A stretch of 64,000 nt of DNA, taken from NCBI GenBank assembly GCA_003952965.2, contig CM025856.1:23493574-23557573 (forward strand), in the 5' to 3' direction. Source of the DNA: Morella rubra (Eukaryota; Streptophyta; Magnoliopsida; Fagales; Myricaceae). A program made the translations under genes and the position numbers. The notes beneath the pieces are model-generated. The model made no database searches. It was not told the DNA's origin and saw only the letters and a program-made list of their open reading frames with translations. Positions 44,737-57,741 of this stretch are shown piece by piece (position 1 is the first letter of the stretch; each line of letters opens with the position of its first letter).

Positions 44737-45640
44737 TTGCGCCCGGAACATACTCTTAATAGTCTCCTAGACCAAAGCTTAAGAGTCAAATGTGACGGCT
44801 GCAATGGATTTTGGCGGGGCTTCACTTACCATTGTTCTCAATGCCAGTTTAACCTTGAATCAGGATGTCCCATTCAATATAGAAGCCAAAAGTCACAACC
44901 ACCCTTTGGCATTGTCTTTCAGTTGCTATGCCTGTGGAAGAGAAGGTAAGGGCATGTAGTAATTTTGTCTCACCCGCTCATTCACGGTACACCTGGAATG
45001 TGCTCCTGTACCATTGATTGTCAAAAATATACGTCACAAGCACCCTGTCCAACTCACCTACTCTCTTCTTCAAGTGAATCAATCTGATCAGCACCGAAAC
45101 AAAATACAGAGTTTATCACTGCTCAAGTTGTGATTTTGTTGCGCACCTTGATTGTGCTGAAAAGAAGGAAGACAGGGATGACACATTTTTGATGGACGAT
45201 AAAGAAGATTCAGGGCCTGATGAATCCATTGGCTCATTAAATTATACTGTCAAGAACAATCAGAAACATATACTAGGATGTCCAATGTATCCATTGGCTC
45301 GTGGGTGTAATGGCTTCACCTATAATTGTGAAAAATGCTGGTTTGACCTGGATGTCCAATGTAGTTTAATCTCAGACAACTTGACGCATGATGGTCACGA
45401 GCACCTTCTTCTTCTGTCCAACGCATCAGATGGTGGTATAAGTGTAGCTCATGCGACTCTTTGGAAGAAAAAAAAAATCTTTCGCTTTGCGGATTGTGAA
45501 TGTATTGTCATATTTGTGAAGAGAAACGAGACCCAAAACATTGGTTTTATTACTGTGCAGATCTCAAGTGTAATTTTTATCTTCATAGTCGGTGATTGAA
45601 GAAATAAGACAAATGAAATTGTTGACGACACAACCAACAA
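44737..45640 (+). pseudogene. DC1-domain pseudogene, third copy
   Basis: VKCDGCNGFWRGFTYHCSQC near 44785, YNCEKCWFDLDVQC near 45325, HDGHEHLLLLSNASDGG near 45385 and, in another frame, CHICEEKRDPKHWFYYCAD near 45505. The modules and order match the A/B pseudogenes but the sequence is more diverged and shortened, with several frameshifts. It is not part of the A/B block. It ends HSR-stop near 45598. Confidence 0.8.
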
Positions 45641-46428
45641 GTTGCAGGTAATCATTCGCAAGATTCAGGAGAACAGAATGCGGTTGCAGCAATTTACAAT
45701 ACTTCTTCTCCAAGTGCTTGCGATGTTCTGGTAACAAAAAAGGGAAAAAATAGTACTTGCTATTTCTAATTTTTTTTTGCTCGGAACAAAGAGTCCCCTA
45801 GTCAATTTACTGGCATCATGAGAAGTAAATGTATAGCAAGCTGTGATAGACATATCTTTTCATCTTTTAAGCATGCTTGGGTGAAAATAGAATTCTGTGT
45901 AAAAGGTTGTCTTTGTTTCCACCTAAAATAAGGAAAAAAATCAAAACATATTTTCGGTTGTAAGTAGTTCCAGAGAAATGATTAATTCTTTGGTATTTGA
46001 CTGATGCACTGAAAATAGTTTGCAAAAAAAAAACATTTAGTATTATTGATCATTCTATATGCTACGGCTTCTTTGCATTTTTTTCTTCTTTAATGAGAGA
46101 TGTGGCTGATGGAGAAAGGTGGTTCAATGTCTCTCTATGAGTGGAGGAGATTTGTAGACCATAAATTGAAACGGTGTTGGCTCCATTCTACCCAAGCTTT
46201 TCTCCTTCACCAAAATTGACAAGAGATGGAAATAGGCAACAAACTTTCTTAATGGCATAACCACTTCAAGACAAATATTGCAACAATCTCAGTAAGGAGG
46301 CAACTGTGGTGCCAATATCTATCTAATGCCTGAATATCAATACAATAATCCCATCTATAGGTTTATATGTATGCACATGTCTTTGTGAGCAACAAGAAAG
46401 AGAGAATCATTGAAAGCTTCAAAACAAA
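45641..46428. other. spacer and likely promoter/5' UTR of the NPH3-type gene
   Basis: No gene seen. The region just upstream of 46429 is A-rich and could be leader sequence; no clear TATA box was assigned. Confidence 0.4.
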
Positions 46429-49355
46429 ATGCAAGACAGGTTTATTGTCCCTGGACATGACAAGCCTACAATGGGAAGGAAGAGTTTTGACAAGGAATAT
46501 TTAGTTCATCGGACCGTATCTGGGGAGAAGCATAATCGATGTGTCATTTTTCTGGCAAATGTTGGCATGGTTGCTGAAGCTCTAGAAAGAAGAAACCAGA
46601 ACTGGTAAGAACTCCCCCTCTCCCCCACGCCTCCTTCCAAAACTCCCCACACAGAGACACCCTTGTCCTTGATGCGTCTAAATTCTGTGTTTCTTGTTGA
46701 TTATGTCCGGGTAGTACATACATTTAATTATTATTTTTTTATTTTAATGGCAACAAAAGCTTCCATCTATAACATGCAGGATTGTCCGGACCAAAGTTAC
46801 AAGTGATCTCACCATACAAATTGGAGATTCAACCTTTCACCTGCACAAGGTGCACTCAATTTCTTTGCTTTTAACAGAAAGACGAAGAATTTATCTGTCT
46901 GAACTGTAAAACTGACATTAAGCCATCAGAATCCCCACTACATATAATGACTACAATTACATAGTTTTTCAACTGCACAAAACTTAATCCTCAGGCCTGC
47001 AGAGTTCATCTGAAAAACAAGCCTACATAGATTCTAGTGCAATTGTTAAGTTACTCACTAGAGAACTATATATGTTCAAACAGTAATAGGTTCCTTTTTA
47101 TATATATAAGTTAATAATGCTTCCACATGGATGCCTTTTGCCAGTCTTTCTTATATTAAGTTTCATGGTGAAGTACCATAGAAAATCTTTAGTAAGAAAA
47201 ACTATTCAATCCACTCAGCTCCCTTTTTGCTTTAGAAAGTAGCTATGTTGCTATATAACAGCTCTTTGGAATTGTTCAAGTCTGAAAATATGTTTTTCTT
47301 TTAATCCCTCAGTTGTGACATATTAAGAGCCATTTTTTGTTATTTCAACTGTACTGAACTCAACTCAACTGAGTGTCAATCCTAATTAAATTGGGGTCGG
47401 CTATGGATCCTCCTCATCAATTAGTCATACAGGATATTAAATCAGCATGATGTTTGACAAATAGATTGAAATACAATATCTTCAGATAATCTCAGGTTCA
47501 GATTCATAGAACTTTAATTAAACAGAGCCATTTTGATGTCAGCTTCCTATGGTCTCAAGAAGTGTATATCTGAATAGACTGGTATTCCAAAGAAGCAGTG
47601 GCAAGAGAGACACTCGCCTCATCATCCAACTAGACAATCTTCCAGGTGGAACCAAAACTTTTGACTTAGTAGTGAAATTTTGTTATGGCTGGAAGGTTGA
47701 TTTAACACCAACCAACATTGCTTCACTATACTGTGCTGCTCATTTCTTGGAAATGAGTGACGATATAGAACAAGGGAATCTCATGTCCAAAACTGAAGCT
47801 TTTCTAAGCTACTTATTCCTTACGTCATGGAAAGACACATTTAGGATTTTTAAAAGCTGTGAATCCATTTCTTCCTGGGCCATAGAGTTAGGAATTGTGA
47901 AAAGATGCTCAGAAGCCATTGCCTGGAAGGCCTGCTCCAATCAAAAGGCATTTAGCTTTGAAGAAGATGATGCACAGTGCTTGAATGTTGTAGGAAATGA
48001 CGATGAGAACTCAAAACTTCAAGACAGATGTGGTAATTGGTGGTTTGAAGATGTTTCATTCCTTCGAATAGATCATTTTATCGAAGTGATTCAAGCCATT
48101 AAAAGTAGGGGGATGAAATCAGACCTTGTAGGATCAAGTATAGCTCATTGGACAACAAAACAACTTTCCCGGATCTCCTTTGGACCTGACAATTTGACTT
48201 CCAAATATCTGACGCACCAGATGCACAGAGTTACAACTGAATGCTTGATTAAGCTGCTTCCTGTGGAGGAAAATTCAGTCTCTTGCAATTTTCTATTACA
48301 CCTTCTCAAGATTGCTCTAATGATGAAAATAAATTCTGAATTGTTGAATATGCTTGAAAGAAGAATCACTTTCATGTTGGAGCAGTGTCATGTTTCAGAT
48401 CTCTTGGTTAAGAACTTTGGAGATAATTGTAGTGTCTATGATGTGGGCATTATCATTAGAGTGATAAAGTCTTATATTTCTCTTGTTTCAAGCAAACCCA
48501 CACCAAAAATGTTTGTTGTTGGAAGGCTGGTGGACGGTTATCTCACATTGGTCGCAAGAGATGAGAACCTAAGTGTGAAAAGTTTTCAGTCACTAGCAGA
48601 AGCATTGCCAAAAGATGCTCGGTATTGTGAGGACAACCTTTATGGAGCCATTGACATGTATCTCAAGGTACATAATTTTTTTTTCTTTCTTAGTAAGGAT
48701 TGAAAAAAATTGATGTTCTGAGACTTGGAACTTCATAAGATGTGGAATTCATTTTACTCAATGTAGCAATGCATTTCTGGTGGAATGTACAAAAGTTCAG
48801 TAGCTGTTAATCTCCTCTTGCACTACACAACAATTGCTGTCTTCTCCAGATCTAGAATTTTATTGATTGACCTCAAGAACATGTAACCTCACATCTCAGA
48901 CAGTCATAGGAGCACTTACTTTCAAGTTGCATCTGAATATTTCTTGGGGACAAATTGTGCAGGCACACCCTAGTTTGACAGAAGAAGAAAGAGCAAGATT
49001 ATGTAGATACCTGGAATATCATAGACTATCACAAGAAGCACGTGAGCATGTAATGAAAAACAACCGGCTGCCCTTGAAAATCATGACACGATTCATCCTC
49101 TTAGAGCAAGTAAACATGGCAAGGTCAATTACAGCTTTTGGATCAAATTATCGAAGAACGAAGACTCAGAAAATTGCGAGAGTATCAAATGGTATAGAGA
49201 AGGGATGGATGAGTTCCCAGAGAGAGATGAGGATGATGAAGAAAGAGGTTGAAACAATGAGAATGCAACTCAATGAATTACAAACTTGTAAGCTAAAGCT
49301 GCAAAGACAAATGAAGAGATGCATCAACTGGAAGGGAAATCACAGTTTCATTTGA
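46429..49355 (+). CDS. BTB/POZ and NPH3 domain protein (NRL family)
   Basis: Four exons, each intron GT..AG: 46429-46604, 46780-46849, 47543-48667, 48963-49355, giving 587 residues. A BTB/POZ domain lies at about 60-165 (VTSDLTIQIGDSTFHLHK, then FDLVVKFCYGWKVDLTPTNI). The NPH3 domain starts at WWFEDVSFLRIDHF (about 247) and runs to LSQEAREHVMKNNRLPLKIM (about 497). A C-terminal coiled coil at about 543-577 contains REMRMMKKEVETMRMQLNEL. NPH3/RPT2-like proteins are plant-specific CUL3 substrate adaptors, several acting in phototropin and auxin responses at the plasma membrane. The closest Arabidopsis relatives by build are the short-N-terminus members (At1g50280/At3g22104 type), an inference. 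The start ATG is chosen because it gives an open first exon; an in-frame Met lies 14 codons on. Confidence 0.85.
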
Positions 49356-49835
49356 ACCATATTTTTTTGGGTATTTGAATTTGCTCTGTTGAATTTGGAA
49401 GCAAACCTTGTCACTTATTAGAGTTTAAGACTAGGTTGCCACCTCCAGTATTAAGGGCAGTATGTATATCTTGCTTTTCTTAATATTAATGCAAAGAAGG
49501 AATGCTTATCAGCACTATCGGCTACTTCACTTTTTCAGCACTGCAAGAATGAGTATCACACCATTTATGTCATTAATATGCATGCGTCATGCTGGCATCA
49601 TTTTCCTGTTTATTACAATATCCACATCATGGTCAAGATTTTTTAGCCATATATGCAAAGTACAACCTGAAAATCTAAATCCGACTCCTAAACCTCGTTG
49701 CCCCACTATTCATGCCTATCCTTAATGTTAGCCTATAGTTGAGAATTGGCTTGATTCCGTGTCACAGGATAAATCAAACTGAGGTATAATGTGTCTCTTC
49801 GTGAGAATGAGTCTTAGTGTTCAAGAGGAATAAGC
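49356..49835. other. 3' flank of the NPH3-type gene
   Basis: No gene recognised. It probably includes the 3' untranslated region; the frame at 49462-49725 has no family signature. Confidence 0.4.
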
Positions 49836-50640
49836 ATGACCTTCTCGAGTTCTGATAAGAATTCATCACTGGATAAGAATAAGGATGAGCACTTGGAGTT
49901 CTAATGGGATTGTATATGATGAGGACAAGCACTTGTGATACTCAAGACCAGTTCAAAAATCTCAATAAACATAATTTTCTCGAGTTCTGATGAAATTGTA
50001 TCACTGGATAAGAATAAGCAAAAAGAAATGAACTTCTCGAGTCCTGATGGGATTGTATCTCTTGAATAACTTTAATTACTTATGACACTCAAGGAACTTT
50101 ATAGCACTTTGCCAAAAGGTAGTAACTCATGGCCATTTAGAATTAAACTTACGACTAACCATATGTGTTGGGATACGCCCAAAATTTCACCTTCAAAGGA
50201 GTTTCAAGAACACATTTTAGGTAACATGAATGAGGCTAGCCATAAGTCTCTAGATGAATGGATTCCTGTGGAAACCTCAAGGTTTTATGCAGATATGCGT
50301 GAAACTTACCCGGTAAAGTTGGCAAAGAAAGAGTCCTTTTGGTTTGAACGAACACCATTTTATGATGACAAGCCCAGAAAAGAGACATTATATCCTAAAG
50401 CAGCAATGATGAAGCAACCTTATTATATATGATTTGGAAACAGCCGGGAAAGAGTTTGCTTGTTCGATTGAGCCTTTTAGACAAATCGTAAAGGAGAGGA
50501 ATCTCAACTATAACCAAGAGATTGGACTGCGATGGTCAGGTAGCAAACCTGCTGAGAAGTTGGAATCCTCAGTTTTGTGTGTGCCAAGGTTGGACTTCCA
50601 CAGCCTAAGAATTGGAGAGGTAAGTGGATCAAACTGAAGA
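49836..50640 (+). pseudogene. unrecognised broken gene with internal repeats
   Basis: One forward frame runs, with a few stops, from repeated units (FSSSDKNSSLDKNK, FSSSDEIVSLDKNK, FSSPDGIVSLE) into a compact region: LKELYSTLPKGSNSWPFRIK, CWDTPK, LDEWIPVETSRFYADMRETY, then after a TGA/one-base shift at 50431 GKEFACSIEPFRQIVKERNL and IGLRWSGSKPAEKL. It ends at a splice-donor-like GAGAG/GTAAGT at about 50620. The content looks like real protein, not a chance frame, but I do not recognise a family. Stops near 49905, 50065 and 50431 argue for a pseudogene or an odd exon structure. Confidence 0.55.
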
Positions 50641-51490
50641 CAGACGGTGAACTTTTAGTCCCATAAGTAAGTGCATACAGGAGGGCTAATGACTTGTCCT
50701 CAATGGATTATGTTGGTGTAAATTTGGGCCATGCATACGCCTTTCATATATGCACCGCTGTTGTGGAGGATAAAAGTCTCCTAGAAGACAACCTAAGCTC
50801 ACTTAAACTCTCTAATTTTGCAGATGATTTGCTATGTAGACTATACTTATTAGTAGTTTTTGCTAAGGAAATAAAAAATAAAAAGCTTAGAAAAAGCATC
50901 ACTGATTTCTGTACTCGTATGTTTGTATGTAGTCGAAAAACACATAAACCTAATCCCCACATGATGTTTTGAACTTGGAAGAATTCTGAAGAAACCCTCT
51001 GCCATGACCCCCGAACGTCATCATTGTTTGATTGCTGAGTGAAGTCCTTTTATGGCACTCTCTTTTGTTAGCTAGTTCCTTTTATGTATTGAAATTCAAG
51101 CAATCTTTAATCATCGACTTTTGGACATTAATGCTACATAAGAATCATATAATGTTTTTCCCCCTCACCCAAAAATAGAGGTGCTCTGGCAAAATCTCGT
51201 AAATTATCAAGCGCGCAGTCAGTTTTAATCATTGAAATGACCGTTTTATTCTCACAAAAATTGTCATCAGCCAAAATTTTTATAGGAATAAAATTGTCAT
51301 TTCATGCACTAATATATTAATTTCTGTTAAAATTTATAAAAAAAATATTAATAAATAGTGCAAAGTGTCAAGATGTTGAGAGTGCAAAATATATGTATCT
51401 TTATAATAATATATAGATTTAATTTTTAAAGAAAATATTAGAAATATTATTAATAATTTGTTTGGGGTCACGTTACCTTGTGTATGTGGG
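50641..51490. other. spacer, no gene seen
   Basis: Anonymous sequence. From about 51180 it becomes AT-rich with a GTGCAAAGTG word at 51357-51366 reminiscent of the MITE family at 29410 and 36315. Confidence 0.4.
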
Positions 51491-51498
51491 ATGGGGAC

Positions 51499-52515
51499 CA
51501 GTGGCGGAACGAGCGGGTATCGACCCAGGGCGGTCGATACCCATTCCCCTGCCCACAGAAAATTCTACATGTAATTGTTTGTTTGTTTTTTTTTTTTTCA
51601 TTAGTTGGCCTGGGTCCGATACCCATCAACCCAGGCCAACTAGAGTTTTACTCTTAGGGACAGATGCGGTAGCCTTTGCTTGTTTCCATCCGTTTGTCTG
51701 TGTTGTACATGGGCTTAGCTTTTATAGGCGTCTATACGTGAGCTTGTGCATAAGAATGTGGGTGTTGTATAAGAGAATCCAATGAAACTCACAAACAGGC
51801 AAATAGACCGCAACTAAATTTGTTTTAGTTGTTGCTTTGGATCCAAGCCCAGCTTCTTAAATATCTCGACAGGAAAATAATTTCACTTTCACTGTAGCAT
51901 GAGGCTTGTAGAATATCAGGTTGGTTGGTTACCTCTCCCATCTGAGGCATGTCACATTTAGAGTGCAAACACAGGCTTAGTCACAGCCAGAACAGGACCA
52001 TCCCAACCAAGAATCATGATCCAGTGGAGACTAACGATGAGTTTTTTCTTTGAGGGTTGCAAACAAGACACCAATCTGCTAATGTCTTTTTGATGGCCTG
52101 TAAATGTCACTCAAAATCCAAACCATAAAATCAACAACGGCCATTCATTACAGGGAAAAGGAATCACCCAAAAAACTGGAAATGTCAATTACTGGTACAC
52201 TGAAAGTCCAAATTTATAGATAATGCAATAGTGTAACAATGTGCATAACGATAGTTTCATGCTTTCAGTTTTGTCATTTCATAATTTGTTGGTAGAATGA
52301 TGTTAAAGAACAATCGTTATTTTGTAAAATCGAAGAATATAATTGTCACCTTTAGTTACAGTACATAATACGGTACATGTATTCTAATATTTTTAATGCT
52401 TTTAGTCCTTAATTTTCAACATTGTAACTCCAATTTTTGCATTACAAAAAAATTTTCTTATTATTTCGCCTTTAAAGTTCGACACCCATAGATTTCAATC
52501 CTGGTTCCGCCACTG
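51499..52515. mobile_element. non-autonomous hAT element, 1.0 kb
   Basis: Ends CAGTGGCGGAACGAG and CTGGTTCCGCCACTG are inverted copies with few mismatches, flanked by a perfect 8-bp duplication ATGGGGAC (51491-51498 and 52516-52523). No transposase frame inside. The 8-bp duplication and CAGTGGCGG tip mark the hAT superfamily. Confidence 0.9.
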
Positions 52516-52523
52516 ATGGGGAC

Positions 52524-53098
52524 TACCCGTACTTAAGGAATTAATTCGAGAAAAGTTCTCAATATCATTGCGAACTTAAAAAATTATCGATTTTAATAAG
52601 AGATAAAGATTAACAAGTTAAAAGAAAATCTATTTTGTGCACTCTAATCCTAAAGCTTTAAGTGATGTGGAGAAAATACATAAATCATATAGAATTCGAA
52701 AGATATGTTATGAATGTATAAAAAAAAAAAAAAACAAGATAAAGAAAGATATATTATAAAAATTAATTTCAAAAGTTGGTTTGGGTGGTCAAGACTTGGG
52801 ATCTAAAGAATGTACTCCTTAAGATTTAAGATTCAAATCTTTTTAGATGAAAATAATTTCTTGGAACTGCAAAAGTTTGACATGCGAAAAATTGTGAATG
52901 AAACTATGAATTAGTGTAAGAAAAAAAAAAAATACTATGAACCAGTTGTGTGTAACAAAATAACTGGAATCAGCTAGGGTAAAATTGTAAATTGGGGGCT
53001 TTTGATCTTTTTGGGGTCAAATATTAGGGAAAAAGCTGTAAAAATACGATGGAAGATATATGTGATTTCCTAGAGTTCGTCGCTCTGAAAAATGCACA
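52524..53098. other. spacer and 5' flank of the RING gene
   Basis: No gene. AT-rich with A-runs at 52722-52734 and 52920-52932. An ATG at 53092 is out of frame with the RING start at 53099. Confidence 0.45.
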
Positions 53099-56000
53099 AT
53101 GAACGAGGAGGCCAGCAAGAACAGCTCTTGCTCCACGGGGGATTCGAACCCTTGCCCCATTTGCCTCGGACCCATCGTTCAAGAGTCCTATCTTGATAAA
53201 TGTTTCCGTACGTTTCTCCCTCTCTCTCTTTGTTTGTGCGTGTTTGGTTTCCAAGAAACTGAAGGAAAAGAAAACAGAGTGGGGTTTCGGAACTCAAATA
53301 TTAACTTCATTTCAGCTACGAAATGATGAAAATTTTGACAATGATTTCGGATTTCGATTTTCTATCACTAGACGTCCGTTTTCATCTGTCTAATATGGTG
53401 AAAGTTATTAGCTCAATTCCATGACTTGTGCTTTTCCAAAATCTCGTAAATTTTTATGCAGAGGAACTGTTTTGAGCTTCTTGTTGTGCTTGTAATTATC
53501 TGGTAGAAAAATGGTTTGTAATGATTTGAGTTAATTGATAGTCAATTTAAATTTGCAGTGAAGTCTTATTACGTATTTAAGTTTCAGTTTTTCAAGCGTG
53601 GACGAATTGCATGAAAATGATCTGATCAGTCTAATGTCACGAAATTGTGAAAGTAATTTTGTACATGGAACAACGACAACAGCAGGATGATAGACTCTTT
53701 ATCAGAAGGTATATAATAGAATAAAATAAATTCCACGATCATCATTGATTATAAATTTTATGGTTTGAATAAATTTGGAGTTTAGTGGATAAAAAGAAAC
53801 TAAGTTCCCAGTGACCGGTAAAAACATCTAATGAAAATCTTGGGCATTACTAGTTTTTGTCTGGTTATTTATGTATGTGAGTGTGATCCTGATGATAGTA
53901 GGGGTTATGCTCATTCACTACAGAAGATAAACACTTGGAAACTATGGAAGCGTGGACAATATTATTCTTGGTGAATTTTAGCTGTTTACCAATTATTCTT
54001 TGTGGGTGTAAGTTAAGATCGGATTCCAATAACATGAGTGAAAAGCATTCTGTCTGCTTTACTGTAACAATAATTGGAGATGCATGTCTGTATGTATTCC
54101 CTAGCAGCGGTGGTGGTTGGGAAATTCTCACTAAGTACACAAGCATTTGGTGCTGTTTACATAATTGTGACTGTAGAAAAGCATTATCATGGGAGAGAAA
54201 TACATCCTTTGCAGAAATTTGTCTGCTTATGATTGGTTTACCTTTTAGAATAAGTTAATATTCACATTTTGAACATCTTTCTAGATCTGTTTATGTGTGT
54301 GAGTGAGTGAATGTTTTCTCTTTATTGTGTTGCATATGGCTCAAGACATTATAAGTATCTCAAATTGTGTTGGGCTTGCATATTAAGTGTGAAATTAGTG
54401 CAGTAAATCACAGTTTGCCATTTCTGAAGCTTATTATTCCCATTCATTTGTAACAGATAAGTTTTGTTACACTTGCATTGTGCAATGGACCAAAGTAGTT
54501 GCTGCCAAGCAGTCTCGCCCACTTTCTTCTGTAAAATGTCCTCTCTGCAAGGTTTGTTTAGTCCATTTGAGAGCTTTCCATTCTAGGAAAGTAATATCAA
54601 CCTGATCATACGAAAATTTATAGACATGCTCTTGTGTGGCTTGCAAGTATTCCAAGGGTGGTTCAGAATGTGTGCCAAGACTATTATCATAACTGACGGG
54701 GTTTTGTCTTGTAACTTTGCAGACAGAAAGTTTTTCTATAATTCATGGATATGATGGTTGTTTTTTTCAACAGCAGTACATTAATCAAGGTTTTGAATAT
54801 AGGTATCTTCCTGTTAATGAAATTTCTTTTGATTTTGTCCCTTTCCTTCATGTCATTTGATGTCTTTATTCATGTATACCTATGTCATGGTGCTGTAATG
54901 GTGCTGCAGTTTTATCTTGACAAGAGCACACAAGTACAGATTACAGTGCTATTACACTGAACCAGGTCTTGTTTGGTTCTCCTTATTGCTGTCTGTTGGT
55001 TGCGTTATTTCCCGAATGAAATCACTGTTTCCCCTGTATGCTTTTCTAATTTTACTGCTTGTTCAATTAGGTATCCTAGATGACATATTCAATGTATCAC
55101 GGTATTGGAAGTCTTGTAAGTATCTTCAGCCAAACCACTGGCTCCAAAGTTGGTTGAGACGGGAAATTCAAGCTCTGATGCAGGTCGTCTTGACCAATTA
55201 TTGTTCTTTCTATTATATTTTTAATGTCCCAGAATATTCACTTCTCTATGGGTTCTACAAATCAGTTGGACATAAACCATGACCAAGAAAGTAGGAAGTA
55301 TCATGAAACACATTATAATGATTTTTTCTAGTTCTGTACCATCACGTGTAGTGTCAGCCAGTGGCTTATGTTTCATTCTAGAGGAAATAACTGTATATCC
55401 AACTTTTATGTGGAAGAAAGGCATACACGTACTTGATTTTCGCCGGAAATCCAAATCTGTCAACGGCCAATCTTGTGTTATTTATTTCTCAAGCCATATA
55501 TAGATATGGTACTGTATCTTGTAGCACAGAGAACTCTTTTCCTCATTTTGTTTCCAGCTGTGTATATATTGATGAGACTTATAAATTTTCTTTTAGTTTT
55601 GTTTTTGTTTGCTGGTTGCAGCCACGTAGGGCGTATCTTTTCCACCATTTTTTTAAGGTCCTTATCTGAAATAATGCTTATCAGTTGTGTGCATAAGTTT
55701 TCATCGATCTGACTCCTAAGCTGGAAAATTCTGTAATGCAAGTACATGAATCAAATTTGTATACATGCTTTCCTGTTTTATCATGCAGCTGCATATTGTT
55801 GACTGACTGTTACTTTTTGCTAATTTGAGTGTAGGAAGAAGACGTTGACATCATTGTGCACCACATACTTGGCATCGTTGATTCATCCTTGACGAGGTAA
55901 TCTTTTATTACTATAAGCATCATAAATTCATTGAACCTGAGTTGATCATGAAATAATCACATAGATGGGTAACATCAAAGGGCAGACCATAAACAGAATA

Positions 56001-56372
56001 ATTTGTATAGTATTGTAATAATGATCCAGTGATTTTCAGTTTTCACTATACATGAATTTACACCCGACCACTGCATGTCTCAGGAACGAGCAAAGAAAAA
56101 TGCCTGAAACAAAAAGACAAGAGTTCGTGGCTTTAGTCTCTGATGCTGCAAGGCCTTTCCTAGGAGCAAGAACTGACCGGTTTGTAAAGGAGTTGGAACT
56201 GTTTCTTGCTTCAGGTTTGAACATTGAAGCCTATGATGCAGTTTACATGCAGCGGTTAGGCTGGAGTTCACCTGGAGTCACCGGTGAGGCTTCCCAAGGA
56301 GAACATAATGGACAAACGACTGTAGTTCCGTACTTGTATGTCTTCGAAGAAGACTCTGATGGACCTGATTAG
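53099..56372 (+). CDS. RING-type E3 ubiquitin ligase, Topors-like
   Basis: Seven exons with consistent phases: 53099-53207, 54457-54551, 54723-54802, 54910-54965, 55071-55183, 55835-55896, 56084-56372, giving 267 residues. A C3HC4 RING lies at 19-67: C19 and C22 (CPIC), C35, H37, C40, C43 (CFHKFCYTC) and C64, C67 (CPLC). Its wording (NPCPICLGPIVQESYLDKCF) is like animal Topors. The rest is helical and charged (CYYTEPG, RREIQALMQEEDVDIIVHHI, LGARTDRFVKELELFLASGL) with an acidic end. A ubiquitin-ligase role is inferred from the RING; substrate unknown. The exon 3 end at 54802 (AG/GTATCT) was chosen over 54788 because only it keeps the frame into exon 4. Confidence 0.85.
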
Positions 56373-57741
56373 CAAAAGCATCCAGATTTTTTTTTTTATA
56401 AGAGTTAAATACACTTTGTACTTTTAATTATTGGATATTAGACACTTTCCACCTAAATCTATTAGTTTTTTCATATTGCTCAAATTAATTATTGATTATG
56501 TTTTCTTGACGTGTAAAATGGTAATTTTATTTTTTTGCTATGTTTATTTTTACGAGAATAAAATTATAATTTTAAAAATTAAAAATTAAATTTTTGTCTG
56601 ACAGAAAATTTTAGTTAATTATATAAAGTATTTGAAATAAATAGTTGATGAATGTAATATAATAAATAATAAATAGGTGAAAAATGTATGTATTTATTTA
56701 TTGGTTGCACGTTCATTTTGAAAATAAAAGAAGCGTGGGCGAGGAAAGTGGATTCGTCATTTCGACTAAACCCGAGTGGAGAAGTTCAATCAACATTTCT
56801 TGCTCTCTAAATGGGAAAATCTCCTGCTGTCGATTCTCTCAATATTCTGAGCTTTTTTCTGTCTTTTTTCTCTTGTTTGTGTTATCAGGAGTGGACCCCG
56901 TTATCATCGATGGAACATCATAAGCTGTGGATAAGGTTGCTTAGAAAAATCTTCATCACGTTTTCATTTTTGCCCTTGGAGTATATTCTCAAAAGCTTAA
57001 AAAGCCAAGCTATTGCCTATTATTGTCCAGAATAAATAACGAGTTATATGGTCATTGAACTTTTCACTGTCCCCCACTCTGAAAAATCAAGGTTTAGCCA
57101 ATCAGTTATCGAACTGTGCATGTCCATTTCAATCAGCGTATGTGTGAAAAGTATTTCACGGAAAATGAAAAGGAAATTTATTCGAAAAAAAGAAAAAGAA
57201 AAAAATTGATGATTTAATTGTGATATTACCAACATCTTTGTCAGGTCACTGCTTACTATCTGTACGACTAGTAAAAAATTACACTTTATACTTTTTAATT
57301 AATATTTTTTATCTAAATTTATTATTTTTATCATATTATTCTAATTAATTATAAATTATACTTTTTATGTATAAAATGATAATTTTATTTTTATAATTTT
57401 TTATAATTACAATTTTACGTTAGTAAAATTACAATTTTAGAAATCCGTTAAAATTGACAAAAAATTTAGATAAAGGTCAAAAAAACTGTATTTATTTTTT
57501 TATTTGTATACTTTAATAAGTATGGACGAGAAAATTGGATTTGACATTTCGACAAAACCGCGTGGAAAAGTCCAATCAGCATTTCCTGCTTTCTTCGATT
57601 CTCTCAATAATGGTGATTGGACTTCAACCGACCACGTACTACCTGTACGACTAGTAAAAAATTGTGTTGGCTGCACAACTTTCTCTTCTTAAAACGTGGA
57701 GCTAAAGCTTCGCTCAGAACTAAGACAACTTAGTAACGGAC
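56373..57741. other. spacer with a duplicated module upstream of the amidase gene
   Basis: No gene. An AT-rich unit followed by a conserved stretch (GACATTTCGAC, AGTCCAATC and TCGATTCTCTCAATA words) occurs at about 56395-56850 and again at about 57270-57620. The phrase CTGTACGACTAGTAAAAAATT is found at both 57259 and 57645, the edges of the second unit. The amidase leader follows. Confidence 0.55.

Noticed and set aside
47360-47450. AAATTGGGGTCGGCTATGGATCC words in NPH3 intron 2, like a dispersed plant repeat
   Set aside because: Too short and without clear ends or duplications; could not define an element.
53070-53297. Minus-strand frames over RING exon 1
   Set aside because: Antisense to a clear RING exon with proper splice borders.
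55478-55747. 89-residue minus frame in a RING intron
   Set aside because: Inside intron 5, no family signal, low-complexity sequence.
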